This document shows, piece by piece, positions 33,328-46,112 of a stretch of DNA of 64,000 nucleotides. The notes beneath the pieces were generated by a model, which did no database searches, was not told the DNA's origin, and saw only the letters and a program-made list of their open reading frames with translations. The DNA lies in NCBI GenBank assembly GCA_905221605.1, contig CAJNDS010000560.1, positions 1 to 64,000 of the forward strand, read 5' to 3'. Position 1 is the stretch's first letter, and the number at the start of each line of letters is the position of its first letter. The DNA is from Symbiodinium natans. Lineage: Eukaryota; Sar; Dinophyceae; Suessiales; Symbiodiniaceae. The translations under genes were made by a program, and so were the position numbers.

Positions 33328-35292
33328 ATGGCCATGCTGAGACGCTGCATCAGTGAAATGTCTGCTGTTGACTATGAGGAGTCGGAGCATCTACAGCTGC
33401 AAGCCATGTGGGTAGTCAGCATAGCAGATGTGTTGCAGATATGTGGGCCACCCACAGTGCACGAAGAGCTCCGTGCTGCGGGAAAGCTTGTCAAACACCG
33501 TCCGGGCATGTACTGTGTCTTTGTGTCTCACCAGTGGCTCGGACGGCACCATCCAGATGCAGAGGGCAAGCAGTTCCAGGTGCTGCAGCAGACGTTGCGA
33601 GGCTTCATCGAGGGCACATTGCCGGGTCAGTCAGACATGGTAACGCAATCCCTTTTGGGAGATCGTGCCTTCTCTCGCCAGGAGCGGAGTGCGCTAGCCC
33701 AGGGGTATCTGTGGTTAGATTGGTTCAGCATCCCGCAGCAGCGCGGGAGAACCAAAGATCGACGCTCCTCGGTGATCTCCATCCCATCCTACGTCGACTC
33801 CTGCAACATCTTCCTTGCTTTGGTCCCTCCACTGAGGCATTCGGAGTCAGGAAAGCTTTGCGATTACGAGTCGTGGCTGGAGCGGGGTTGGTGCAGGGCC
33901 GCTGGAGCTGATTTGGAGAGTTTTTCTTTCCCGACATCACTCTGTGGGGTTCTGGTTTTTGAGCTGTATGGCTCTTAACGGCCCTAGTAATTTCCACCCC
34001 TTTTCCTAAGATACCCTACGTAGCCCACCAGCAGTCCCCCCCCAAATCCTCAGGCCGAGCTTTGGTGCGCCCAGCTGTCCAACAAAGCAGACTTGCCCAT
34101 GGTGGTGGTGCACGCAGGGGATGACGCAGAGGTCGCAATGGCCAACCATTGGATCTATGCACCTGTGCAGGAAGGAGTCTTCACTGTGGATGCCGACCGC
34201 CACGGTGTCAACGAGTTCATTCAGACAGCCCTGCATGCACGCATTGCATACCTTACAAAGCACAAGCAGCAGCTGGAGTTGTGCCGGTATCTCAAAGCCA
34301 GGTTGCACGATTGGGTCGGACAACCCGACGCGCAGCGCCCGCCCGCTGCATTTCTGTCCTACTTTGGGTTTAAAGATATGGCCCAAGCCATCAGGACATC
34401 GACCATGGGTGGTATGGCCTGCGCTGCTGTATCGGGCGATGTGTCAATGGTGCGAGCACTTGCAGACGCTAAGGCCTCTGTCAACACTTGCGGCCGAGTT
34501 TGCCGCTCGATGTTGTCTGTCGGTGTGATGGACTACCCACCCGTGCATCTTGCCTTGCAACGTGGTGCCCGGGGTCATGCTGTGGTGCTTGAGTTGTTGC
34601 GCCAGAGAGCAAGCCCCAACTCAACGAGTGGATTGGGTCTCCCGTGCCTTGGGACTTGCCGTGATGTCGCTTCCGTTGAGATGCTGGTGCACCACGGTGC
34701 GGATGTGAACTTGCGAGTTGGAAAGGTGTGGAACACCCCTATAGCCTATGCTTGCGGCAAGTTGGCACCTTTGGAAGTTACCAAGAAGCTGGTCGAACTG
34801 AAGGCGGATGTCAACTTGTCCGTGACGCCCCTTTCGACCTTGGCCATATTTAGCCGAGTTGTGCCCAACCTGGCCACGAGCACTGCAGACGTTTTGCTCC
34901 AGGCGCGTGCAGACTTCAACCAGCCCGAGCGACTCATGGGCCATTACAGGGCGTTGGAGATTGCGGGCAGAGTGCAATTATGTTTCGGAAGCCGAAGCAA
35001 CTTAAGCTATGTTTTCGGGGAGGGCAGCACGACACCCCTCGGCTGGGCAGCTACTTCAGACAACGCCGCACTAGTGGAGCTCCTCTTGTCTGCCAAGGCT
35101 GATCCAGATATTCCCAATTGTCGAGGCCACACTCCCAGACAACTGGCAGCACGCTTTCGCCGCGTTCGCAGCCTCTTCGCATCCGCCGGATCCAGTGCAG
35201 TGGTCCAGGGCGTCCCTGCAAAGGGTGCCATGAAGCTTCCCCAGTGTCTGCAGCTCGAGGATGACGATGCTGCTGACATCATTTCTTTTTGA
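33328..35292 (+). CDS. TIR/HET-like + ankyrin-repeat protein, copy C
   Basis: Exon 1 33328-33897, intron 33898-34053 (GC-AG, 156 nt), exon 2 34054-35292; 602 residues, same domains as copy B. Here the frame is open upstream of the ATG as far as 33172 without another ATG. An alternative upstream frame reads KLFQKAQEHRERNFVRG and could be an extra 5' exon. It differs from copies A and B mainly at a few codons in the ankyrin part (codons at 34633, 34858 and 34942). Ends DDAADIISF before TGA. Confidence 0.8.
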
Positions 35293-35374
35293 AGGAAGCA
35301 TGTGCTCCGAGTTGATGCGGGGTATTGCGGGGTTGGCTATTCTCAATGGGCGCGAACACATTCATGCATCTCTA

Positions 35375-36407
35375 CAGTGTGGGGCCCCTTAGTTATAAAT
35401 TCATTTATAACCTCTATAAATCAAGTTATAATTTTCCTAACATAAATATAAAGTTGTTAAGTTCATGGTTGAGTTATACATTATTTATTGAATCTAGAAG
35501 TTAGTTACAAGTGTTTTGTAACCAACTTATAAGTAACTTATACAACTTAGCTTTAAAAAACATTGTTTTCATCAGATCCATGCTTGTGATTGTCGAATAC
35601 AGGATTTTGCAAGGTTTAGGGCCTGAACGAATGATGTTTTAGAGGTTTTTGTTGTCTCGAGGAGTTTACCTCTGGCTTGCGACCCCGTTTACTCCCCTTT
35701 TTGCTCTTTGTCATGGCGACACGCGCGGCCCTTCAAGACTGGACCACTTTGACTAGTTTCTGTCACGTGACAACCCCGAAGCAGTCCAGAGAACCTCTGC
35801 TGGCGCGAGCTGGAGAAATGGTCGAACGTTCGGTAAACATTCGGGACACATCCGGGACACACGAGCGGACACATGGGCCAGAAGAGGGCAACATACTGGA
35901 CAACACCCAACACACTCCTACACAATGGGGCGGACACACCGCACATTAGGGACATGCCCAAGATCAGGATGCGGACACATGCCAAAACCACATCCGGGAC
36001 ACATCCTGGTTACAACTGATGCGCATCTCAAACGCGCATCAGAATATTTGTAGGAGATGAAAATAAGCAAGCGAGCTAAAACTGTTGTATCATTTATGAC
36101 TTGCAGCCGGTCTCAGCTAGACAGCTTTCGTTTCTCCGACAACAAATCCCGGCAGCTAAGCTGTGACACGAGCAGAATGGACGGGAATAGAGTGACTTGC
36201 GAGCTGTTTCAGCATCGGTTAAAGCCTGTTCTTTTAAGACATGGGCTCTGCATAGTGATTTTTTACTACAAAAACAACATTTTGTAACTTATAAATCAAC
36301 TATAAGTTGGCTAACTAACTTCTCAAACTTATGTAGAAGTTAGTTATAAGTGCTTTAAGTTACATATAAGTATCTTAACTTATTTGGAACTAAGGGGCCC
36401 CACCCTG
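35375..36407. mobile_element. Non-autonomous TIR transposon with TA target duplication, 1033 bp
   Basis: The left end is CAGTGTGGGGCCCCTTAGTT; the right end is its inverse with one mismatch, and TA flanks both sides (35373-35374, 36408-36409). Unit A at the same place (around 22627) has the empty site with a single TA. The subterminal regions are AT-rich with AAGTTATAAGT-like motifs. The middle is GC-richer with GGGACACATCC-type repeats. No transposase frame is present. TA duplications and CAGTG ends fit the Tc1/mariner/pogo group. Confidence 0.92.
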
Positions 36408-38476
36408 TAGCACTCATATGTCAAGTAAGTTTCATTTTTATAGGGCTCCCACATCCCCCGAAAGCTGAAAGGACATTTGGTTCCTAGACGTCTCGGCTGG
36501 AGTGGTGTTGCGTGGAAGGCAGCACCCTGCAGTTGCCCCAATGTAGAAACCATTCCTTTCGGAAAGGGTCCACGAACAAGCTGTAGTGGACTACTGTTGG
36601 ACCCTAGTTGAGGACCACTATGGCTTCGGGCCTTCGGAAAAAGCTTCCAGAGCGTAGGACCTGGGTCAGAGCTTCGGAGCGCATGCTTTCCAAGTTTTGA
36701 AGATCCGCCACAAGATTCCCTGAACAGGGATGTAAGGGGGATTAGGGTTTATGGCCCTTCAAGGCCTTTTAGGGTTTAGGGTGTACAGTGCCGTCTTGGT
36801 GAAGCTTGTGGCGGTAGGGTCTCGAATCCCTGCGCAGCCCTCGCGAAGCCGAGAACTCCTGAGCCCTGCGCTCCAAGCCTCAAGAACCTGTTGGGTTTAG
36901 GGCTTAGTAGGGGTAACTAAAATAGCTGTCCGAACTGTACTTAGCCCAATTTCGGGTAGTTATAACCCATGTTAGCGTTCTTATAACCCTACTCTTTATC
37001 CAACTACGGGGCCCGTTTGGGGAGGAAGAACCTACATCTGTTCAAGTGAAACGACTGTCTTGTGAAGTCAACGCAGATCAACGCAGGCGCATCCGATGCG
37101 GGTGTTTGAGGTGCGGTGTCAGGACTCAAGATTTGAGAGTTTCGACATCTGAAGATCGGCCAGTCGAACAGTTTTGAAGCCAGTCGAGGGCTCCACTGGG
37201 GTTTAGAAGCGAGTCGAATGGTCCTCTCACATTTGGTCCAGAATGCCGATTAAGGTCTCTTTGGTTTCTCACGAAAGGCCGGGCAGACACGCTGCACGTC
37301 CTTCTTCTGAAACCAAACAACATTTAAGGATGGGCACTCTGAGTCCCCTAAGACTGCAGCACTTGAACACCACCAATATGCAAATGGTGGGGTCATGCTT
37401 TCTCAAACTACTCGTTCTATGAAGGTATGAGTACCATAAACCCAGCCCTAAACCCTAAACCTTTTAAGGTTCAGTCCCCAAGGCAAGGCAGAAAGCCGTG
37501 CCCTCCAGCTACGTCGTCCAAAGGCGGCATCCTGGAAATGGACCTACAGGGCTTAGGGTCTAAAAGAGCCTCATGACCGGGGAGAGTTTTTAGTATCTCT
37601 CTTAGCAGATGTAGTTTTGGTGCAGCGGCGCTAGAATGGCGAGGCGCACTGATGATCTGGAAAATTCCAGGACGGTTGTTTTTTGAAGCGAGTCGAATGG
37701 TCCTCTCGGATTTTGTCAAGACTCTTTGGGAGGATCAATGCTGATGAAGTTCTCTTTCGTTTCTCCCGAAAGGCCGGGCAGACACGCTGCACGTCCTTCT
37801 TCTGAAACCAAACAACATTTGAGGATGGGCACACTGAGTCCCCTAAGACTGCAGCACTTGAACACCACCAATATGCAAATGGTGGGGTCATGCTTTCTCA
37901 AACTACTCGTTCTATGAAGGTATGAGTACCAGAAAACCCAACCCTAATGCCAAAGCTTTTAAGGCTGACTGGGAGGTTTAAGAAAATCAGGGACCCTAAA
38001 ATGGACCCCCAAATGGTAGGATTCCCTTATGATAAGGACCCCTAAAAGGTACCTCTAATTTCGGAAACCCCCACTCAGTCCCCGTGGCAAGGCAGAGAGC
38101 CGTAGCCTGGGAGTTTCTTAAGTTGTGCGCGGACGCGGTGTTGCGAATCCAAATGCCGCGGTTGCTCGGGTGTACAGCTGCACAGACGTGTGGGCGGTTT
38201 TCAAGCTGTTTGTTCGGGCTCATGGAAGTGTAGGAGGGTCTGGGAACGCGGAAACTTGCAAAACCGGCCGCATTAGGGCATCCCTGCTCGTACCAGAGAC
38301 CCAAGACTTCATTTGCTAGAGTTCTCTGCTGAACCATGCAAAAGGCCGGGGGCGCGGCGTGAAACAAAACATGTGCTTTGCGATGTTTCACGGAGCAACG
38401 TGTGAACATGTAAAGGCAGGACAGTCCTCATGCTCATTCTTTGCAGATGTCACTCCTCATTCGCATCCTTCGCAGG

Positions 38477-39214
38477 GTCACCGACGACTTCTCCCCAGAT
38501 GATGCAGCGCCACAGGCATGACACACATGCGCATGCGCCTTCAGCGGCTTGTTCCTGTCTGAGCTCTTCATCGGTGACTGGGACGTGTTCACAGCAAGCA
38601 TCCATCCAGTGAGATGTGTCAGATCGCCCTGGTGAGCATGATGTCGCGCTTTTGCGGGAGAGCTGGCCACGCCGGATGGGGAGCACCTGCTTTGTGACGG
38701 TCCTGCACGGCCAACCTGTGATTGCCTCTTCCGTGACCCTTAGAAGGATGGCAGGACGGTCCTCAAGCTCTTCAACACGAATGGTGAAGGCAAGTTGGGA
38801 GTTCGGAGTTTTGGCCTTGTTCAACAACCAAGGCTCTTCGCGCTCCCGCAGGTGTTTTACCACGTTCCAACAGAAGGATGCTCCCTGGCAAACGTGGAGC
38901 CTTTCCGCTCTGCCTCGCCAAGCCCATGTGCAACCGGTGAATTGCTGCCTTCCAACAGTCCAACCCACTGGAGGTGTTGGTTCTGCTTGATGGCGAGCAT
39001 CTTGGTCGCGTTGGGTGGGCAAATTGCTCAGAAATTCGAACTCATCAAATTCAGCCCTGTCTGGCAAATTGTCAGCATGTTGAAGAAGACAGGCGAGAGC
39101 CACGGGAAGAACGGCAACGCCAAGCACGATGACCACCTCACACTGCTGCCCCTCCGCTATGTCGTCAATCCTTCTACTTCGGCATGCGGCGGCTACATGC
39201 ACTCGTCACTTTGA
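38477..39214 (+). pseudogene. Raffinose synthase exon 3 pseudogene, long copy in unit C
   Basis: Covers exon 3 from TDDFSPDDAA to the end (KHDDHLTLLPLRYVVNPST), with an in-frame stop in place of a Cys codon (CACAGGCATGACACACATG), the shared ~40-bp deletion and several indels, so it spans several frames. It lies about 250 bp upstream of the intact gene's start codon. It links the short fragments in units A and B to the intact gene. Confidence 0.88.
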
Positions 39215-39466
39215 GTGCTGAGTCTGAAAGGAAGCTTGGACGTGGAACCTGGCTGCCACCCGCACAAACTGCAAGTGTCGCCACGACAATCTTGCAGCAA
39301 AGAGCCGCCCGAAGAAGGCTGATTTTAAAGTGACATGATGGCATTGCACTGGGTCTCGTCGGGTACAGTGCAGCTTCATGCTTGTGCTTCTCATGCTTCC
39401 TAGCTGTAGCCGTGCTTGGGCAGATTTGGCGATCTGGCTCGAAGAACAGCACCGCTGTGTCTTGCA

Positions 39467-42400
39467 ATGGCCTCGGGGAGTATGGCCGGCAGCATCAGCT
39501 GCAAGGACGGGAGGATCACCGTCTTCAACAATCAAGGTGCTTTGCTCTTAATGGACGGCGTGTCCCCGCATCTCCACCGGGTCACTTCGGTGAAGAAGTC
39601 TGGAGTTTTAGCTCTGCGTCTGCAAGCGCCGGCAGCTTCATCCAGACATGAGGTGGGGTCTTGTTTCTGTTGCGCTGTTTATTGCTTGTTGTTTGTGAGT
39701 GTATATAGGATGCCTTGAAATTAATTATTGATGAGTGTAGGTGTCTGGGTGTGCTGTTATGGCTAGGGAAGCAAGAGTTCAAAAGCTACTTCGTGTGAGG
39801 TGGAGCTTGGTGCATGGGTCGCGTCCAAGCAGTCCACGCAGCTGGCTTGGTTGGCTGTTGCTCGCTGCAAGCTCTGGTGGATGACCCCAGAGTGGGGAAC
39901 TATCAGTGAGCCCATCCCGGCAGAGACCCAAATGCTTTTGGTGCGTCTGGCAATGGAGCCAGAGGCAGAGCAAGGCACATACGTCTTCATCCTTCCCCTG
40001 GTATCGGAATTCTTCCGGTCCAGTCTCCACAGCGCCGGCAACACCCTGATGATGGTGACCGAAAGCGGCGATGCCGCAAAGCAGTCCTCGGAGGTTGATC
40101 CAGCCTTGCTGATCTCCGCGGGAGTCGATCCGTTCGAGACTATCCACAGGGGGTTCGAGGCGGCCGCACGCTTGCCAGGAGTGAACTTCACCTTGCGCGA
40201 GGAGAAGATGGTGCCCAGAAGCCTGCGCGAGTTTGGTTGGTGCACCTGGGATGCCTTCATGAACTTGTCCGAGTACCGAAGCTATGTCACGCCTGAGGGG
40301 ATCATTGACGGTGTCCGGGGCTTCTCCCGAGGTGGTGTTCCGGTACGTCGCATCATCGTTGATGATGGGTGGCAGACCACGGGCGTCGATGCTCAGACCG
40401 AGCGCGAAGTTATCCTGGACCACACCGCGCATCCAGCTGAAGCTTGTGCACCCTCCTGCATAACTGCCCTAGCCAAGCAGCCCGTGAGCAAGCCGGAGGC
40501 ACAGATTTTGACGAACAACCCTTGCAGCGAGTCTTGCCACAAGATCCCACGTCCAAGTGGATTAGGCCGCGTCCTCTTTGAGAAAGTGTACTCGGTCATG
40601 ATTGATGGGGCCAGGACTGGCAGCACCCTGCTAAAGTGCTACCAGGGTCTGACGCAGTGCTTGCCCGCAACTTACCGCAAGACACTGGCGCGTCAGGGCC
40701 CTGATCAGGGCAAGCGCTTGCGCTCCTTCAGGGCCAACCGCACCTTCGAGCGTGAAGATGGCACGAGCATGAAGAACCTCGTGTCCAAGCTGAAGTCCGA
40801 GCTTGAGGTCCGAAGTGTTTACTGCTGGCACCACTTAGTTGGATACTGGTGTGGCCTCGAACCGCTCTCTGAGCACTTTCAGGGCCTGGACCTGCAGCGC
40901 AGAGAAGTCGCCTTCACCAAGGGCATCTCCCATGTCGAGCCCTCGATGGAGTTCAGCACCTTCAAATCCATGCAGCTTGGCATGCCTGAAGGTGATCAGG
41001 GCGCAACCAAGCTTTACGATGGCCTCCATGGCTACTTGCACGAGGCCCCCCCCCCAGCTCTCCACTTGCTTGTGTTTTCTGAGGGTGGTCATGCAGAAAT
41101 GGTTGTTTGATGGGGCCTTGGCACGAGTGCTAGTGAGCCCCGTTCCTTTTGCAAGAGGCATGTGAATGTAACAACCGCTTTGATTCAACACTTGCATGGC
41201 TGTATTGCATTAGTTGGGAAACGCCTGCAAGGGGCCCGAACGGCAATTCGTCTCTCAACTTCACAGCACATAGCTTCTTCATATATAGCGGTCGCATTTT
41301 GCTAGCAACAAGCCGGGCCCCTGCGAGCATGCCCACTCTGGCCTTCCTCTCAAAACCCTAAATCCAAGCGAAGCAGAGCGAAGCACAAAGAACACAAAAG
41401 GCGGGCGTGGATGGCGTCAAAGTGGACGGGCAGTCGATTCTCTCCCAAGTCGGCCAGGGTCAGGGCGGCGGCCCCGCCGTGTCCCGCAAGTACATCTCGG
41501 CGCTGGAAGCCTCAGCGCAGAAGCACTTCAGATCTGCTGCAGAGGTCATCACATGCATGTCCCATGCCAACGACGCGCTCCTCAACTACAAGCAGGCTGC
41601 CTATTGTCGAGTCAGTGACGACTTCTTCCCAGATGACGCAGCGTCACAGGCATGTCACATTTGCTCATGCGCCTTCAACGGCCTGTTCTTGTCTGAGCTC
41701 TTCATCGGTGACTGGGACATGTTTCACAGCAAACATCCTTCCAGTGAGATGCATGCCGCAGCCCGTGCAATTTCTGGGGGGCCGGTCTACGTGTCAGACC
41801 GCCCTGGTGAGCATGATTTCGGGCTTTTGCGAGAGCTGGCTACGCCGGATGGGGAGCTCCTGCTTTGTGACGGTCCTGCACGGCCAACCCGTGATTGCCT
41901 CTTCCGTGACCCTCAGAAGGACGGCCGGACGGTCCTTAAGCTCTTCAACACGAATGGTGATGGCAAGTTGGGAGTTTTGGCATTGTTCAACATCCAAGGC
42001 TCGTCGTGGGATCGCTCCCGCAGGCGTTTTACCATGTTCCAACAGAAGGATGCTCCCTTGCAAGCGCGGGCTCGACCTCGGGACGTGGAGCCTTTCCGCT
42101 CCGCCTCGCCAAGCCCACATGCAACCGGTGAGTTTGCTGCCTTCTTGCGGTCCAAGCCTCTGGAGGTGTTGATTCTGCCTGATGGCTACCACAGCATCTT
42201 GGTGGAGTTGGGTGGGCGAACTGCTCAGAAATTCGAGCTCATCACGTTCAGCCCTATCTGGCAAATTCCCAGCAGTGAGGCCCGATTTGCAGCCGTTGGC
42301 TTCAAGAACATGATGAACCCAGGAGGAGCTGTTCAGGATCTGCAGCTCCTGCCGGATGTTGCGGAAGTCTTTGGGCGAGGAAGCGGGCACTTCGCCTTCT

Positions 42401-42600
42401 ATGCTGACCCGCAGCCGAGTCGTGCCACCCTCCGGCTGGCTGCTGGGGGTGAGCCTACGGAACTGGTGTTGAAGACCTGCGAGAGCCACGAGAACGGCAA
42501 CGCCAAGCACGATGACCACCTCACATCGCTGCCCCTGCGCTACGTCGTCATTCCCTCTACTTGGGCGGCAGATACATGGGCCCTTCACTTTGAGTGGTGA
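39467..42600 (+). CDS. Raffinose synthase family protein (glycoside hydrolase family 36), three exons
   Basis: Exons 39467-39652, 39800-41044 and 41401-42600, all phase 0, give 876 residues. Intron 1 is GT-AG with TGAGGTGG at both junctions. Intron 2 is GC-AG (356 nt) and joins GYLHE to AGVDGVKVDG. Diagnostic motifs in order: CKLWWMTPEWG, FGWCTWDAFMNLSEYRS, RRIIVDDGWQTTGVD, YCWHHLVGYWCG, VKVDGQ with the family's catalytic Asp, RVSDDFFPDD with the acid/base Asp region, DWDMFHSKHP, and YVSDRPGEHD with GPARPTRDCLFRDP. The family transfers galactose from galactinol to sucrose or acts as alkaline alpha-galactosidase; the two cannot be separated by eye. An extra low-similarity stretch lies between the DDGWQ and WHH motifs. 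It appears intact, and its 3' end is the source of the upstream fragments. Confidence 0.9.
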
Positions 42601-43412
42601 GTCGGAGTCTCTGCCCGAGCTCAAAATGACGCTCCACCATCCGCACGATGCGCGTTCTGCAGGTGAGAGGCCTGCCAGCCGCATTCTGTACAGACCAAGC
42701 CTTCCTCTTTTGTTCCCATTTTTGCACGTAATTTATACTACTCTGGGGAAGCCCAGTCAAGACCGGCCATCCATGGCAACAAAGACCATGCAATAGAATC
42801 CAGCGAGTTTGGCGAGGGCGTTCGCTGGGAAAACTTGAACAGTTTTTCCCCCACAAAGTCGCACCGTAGATCGCCATAGAGACGCTTGCTGAAACACTGG
42901 CATCCAAACCGACTTCAAGAGGTGTCCGCAGAACCGCCTGTTGGGCACACGAGTGTCCCCCCTCCCTATCCGCCTCCAACAGTGATTCGGCAAATTACGA
43001 AACCGTTCCCAGTCACGCGAGAGAGCAGAAAACAACCTGGTACTGGGTGGCGGCGGTGCGTCAACCCACGTCGCGTGAAGTCTACCCATCCCAAGGTGCG
43101 AAGCATTCCTGTAAGGTTGACCCAGTCACAAGAACGATGCATAAACGCGCATCTGGAAGGTCATGGTGCGTCTTCGGCGGCGCCGTATGAACACTTGTGC
43201 GTGGCACGAAGCACGCCACGAAAATGTCTAGCAAGAACTCAGGAGTGCGTTGTTCAATCATGTTGCCGATCTTAGCGATTTCGGTTTGAAGAGGAGCGAT
43301 TCTTCGCTCCCCTTCTTGCAAAGGCATTGCCGCGCCGCCTGACTGCGGGGAACGATCGCCGCACGATCCAAGGTTTAGAACGATGCCAACACATGTCGAA
43401 ACGTAGGGTGCA
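42601..43412. other. No gene seen between raffinose synthase and the telomeric array
   Basis: Would include the 3' UTR of the raffinose synthase gene. No polyadenylation signal is identified and no repeat is obvious. Frames up to 140 codons occur on the minus strand but lack recognisable domains. Confidence 0.5.
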
Positions 43413-43617
43413 CCCTAAACCCTAAACCCTAAACCCTAAACCCTAAACCCTAAACCCTAAACCCTAAACCCTAAACCCTAAACCCTAAACCCTAAATGCC
43501 TAAACGCCAAACCCTAAACCCTAAACCCTAAACCCCAAACCCTAAACGCTAAACGCTAAACGCCAAGCCCTTAAACCCTTAACCCTAAACCCTAGACCCT
43601 AAACCCTAAACCCTAAA
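43413..43617. repeat. Telomere-type array (CCCTAAA)n, left border of the GC-rich segment
   Basis: Pure CCCTAAA from 43413 to about 43495, then degenerate variants (CGCCAAA, CCCCAAA, CGCTAAA, CCCTTAAA, CCCTAGA) with some pure units to 43617. The pure end faces left, away from the segment. Confidence 0.97.
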
Positions 43618-46112
43618 CAGCAGCCTACAGCCGCTCTGATCTACGGACGCTTCGTTCGCGACACCTGATACGATTGCAGCCCCAACAATTTTCAACTCGA
43701 AACCTTGTGCTCCACATCAGCAACAGTTGTTTGGGCAAAAACGGCTCGCAGGGCAGGCAGCCTCAGCAAGCTGACCACTAAGAACAGATGTAGACGCAAG
43801 TGTGTGTGCCGACAGAAAGACTGAGGGTTCACAGCAGCCGAGTTACGCGACCGAAAAACAGCAGAACTGCGGTGGCCAATTTCATGTTGCAGGGGTCAAA
43901 AAGGAAATCGCAGCTCAGCGTACGTCACGTCGACAAGCGCTCACCAAGAGTACGGGCAACGGGCTCCAAAACCGAAAGTAGACGGACACGGCACGTGCCA
44001 GCGGCGCCAGTCGCCACAACGCGGGCCTGCGCCACTGGCCGGCGCTCGAAGCGACGACAGATCACCTTGCCACATTCCCATCTTGTACTTTTGTAATTGG
44101 CCAATAAAAATGGACCGTGGACAGCAAACTGTCTCCAATCTGTGTGAGCAAAAGACGGACCCTGAAAAACGAAGCATATCACATCCACTCCTGTTTTCCG
44201 CGGTGTGGCATTCCGGTCACAAAATGTCGTAAGAGCGAGTTTGCCTTTTTGCACTATGCCTGCCGGCTGTCTTGCTGCCACGAAAGTACACCCCGAGCAG
44301 ATGCCACGCTCTGAGCATCACTCTGGTTTTTCTTTGTTGCGGCCTATTTGGGTTGGCTTCGGTTTGCACAGAAACAAAAGCATCGCGACTGTGCCTGCGC
44401 ACTGTTTACTGTCATCTCATCTACAGTTTCCTGGAGGGAGTAGTATTTCAACGCGCATGCATTCCAGCCGGCCCTTGCAGCATCATGCACCAATGAACTG
44501 CCGCTACGTGGCACATCATGGAGTTGACGGCGTCCTGATCGAGCAGAACTCTTGGCCCAAAAATGCTGAAATGTGTGGCGACGCTGGGTATGGCGAGAGC
44601 ATCTGGTTCTGCAGTATGCAGCCAAATCCCTCACTGTTAGTGACACTCACTGACGCGAGGTGCACTGCGTTCCCCGCTGACAAACACGCCTCCGTCCACA
44701 GTGCTAAAAGCGCAGCTGACCCAGGCCCATCAAGATACATACGCGCCGCCCCAAATCTGTTCGTTGCGGCAGCGGAAGGCCATGATCTCAATGCAAGCAG
44801 TGCCTCCGCAGAAGTGAAACCGCCCCAGCCGGCTCTCAGCTGGCTTCATGGCAGTAACAAACAGGTTAGTTGAGTTCCCTATAGCTTGAACTCAGCGCAT
44901 CCGTCCATGCCGCCCCAGTATGCCGCTGGGGCAGTGTGCGCTCCGTGGATCGCAAGCCTAATCCGCCTTGCACGGCAGGCAAGGTGGCGATGGGCCAGGC
45001 GTCGCGCGAGCCTTCGTTGCACAATCCCAAGTCCCAGTGGCTGTTTGGGCATGTGGTCGCATGCCGTAGCGACGCAGGCTGGCCGAAATTACCGCGCTCT
45101 TCCCACCGGGAGGGGTGCCTTCACCATACTGGCAACGTGAAGGAGTGGAAGGGGCAAGTATCACCCTTATTCTGACCGTTGATTGTTTTTTCTCCCCACG
45201 CATCTTTTTCTTCGCCACCGTCCCATTCACGGTTACGACGACGGCCGGAGTGGCAGGAGCTTGCCCCGACGGCCGCAGCCAGGTCCAGTACGCGCTCAAG
45301 GCTGGGCCAGGGCCGGCGACGCTCGCTGGGCTCGTAGGCGGGCCCTTGCGCGAGTTCGGGGCTAGGCAGTCAATTTTTTTGTCCGTCCCGGCCTGCCGAA
45401 GCTGCCGGAGGCAGCGATGCCGCCAAGCCAGTCGCATCACCAGTCAGTCGGACCAGTCAGCAGCGAGCTTGAGGCCCCCACAGTAAGTAAGCAAGCTAGT
45501 ACGCAAGTAAGTAAGTAAGTAAGTAAGCAAGTCCTGCATGCCATCAGGCAGCCTCTTGGAGGAGCCGGCAAATAGAACACAACTTTACACGGTGTCAGAC
45601 TGTGATTGAGCATCAAGTCACGTCAGTCTCGGAATCATTCTAAACATCGACGGCTTTTGACCAATCATCCTTGTTCAACGCTGTACAAAATCCACGAATG
45701 CATCCCGTGCAACGTCAAAGAAATTTGTTACGTGCTCAGATTTCAACTGGTAGTTCCATCGTGCGAAAGCTTCGAGCTGTGGCCCCCACAACCGATCCAT
45801 ATGCAGTTCCAGCGCAACCAGCATATCGTAGTTTCAGCACAGGAAAGCTGGCCAAGCCCGTCGCAGCGTGGCATCTCCACGGGGACTGCTAGCATTTGGG
45901 CGCCTGACCCCCATCCCGCCAAGCCACCGGAGCGCCACCATCTCGTGTCGCAGCACCATCAGCTTGCAACATCACTTGTGTCGTAGCACCATCAACTTGT
46001 GTCAGCTCTACGTGGTCAGTCAGCAGTCATGCCACGGGGGGTGTGCAAACTATGTCTCAGAGCCCGTGAGGTCTTCCCCAAGTCCCTGAACTTTTTGAGG
46101 TCCAAAAAGGTT
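43618..46112. other. No convincing gene; GC-rich unique sequence
   Basis: Several mid-length frames on both strands (up to 222 codons at 44205-44873) lack recognisable motifs and overlap frames on the opposite strand. A short (AAGT)n microsatellite is at 45484-45530. Confidence 0.45.
45484..45530. repeat. (AAGT)n microsatellite
   Basis: Repeated AAGT units with a few AAGC interruptions. Confidence 0.9.

Larger units (their letters stand above)
31874..39214 (+). repeat. Segmental duplication unit C
   Basis: Third tandem copy. It carries sensor-ankyrin copy C, a 1033-bp transposon, and a longer raffinose synthase pseudogene. Unlike A and B, it continues through the 3' end of the raffinose synthase homology rather than breaking at CCCTAAA repeats, so it may retain the original junction. 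Confidence 0.85.

Noticed and set aside
41794-42684. 296-codon minus-strand frame opposite raffinose synthase exon 3
   Set aside because: It is antisense to a gene with clear family motifs; the minus-strand protein has none.
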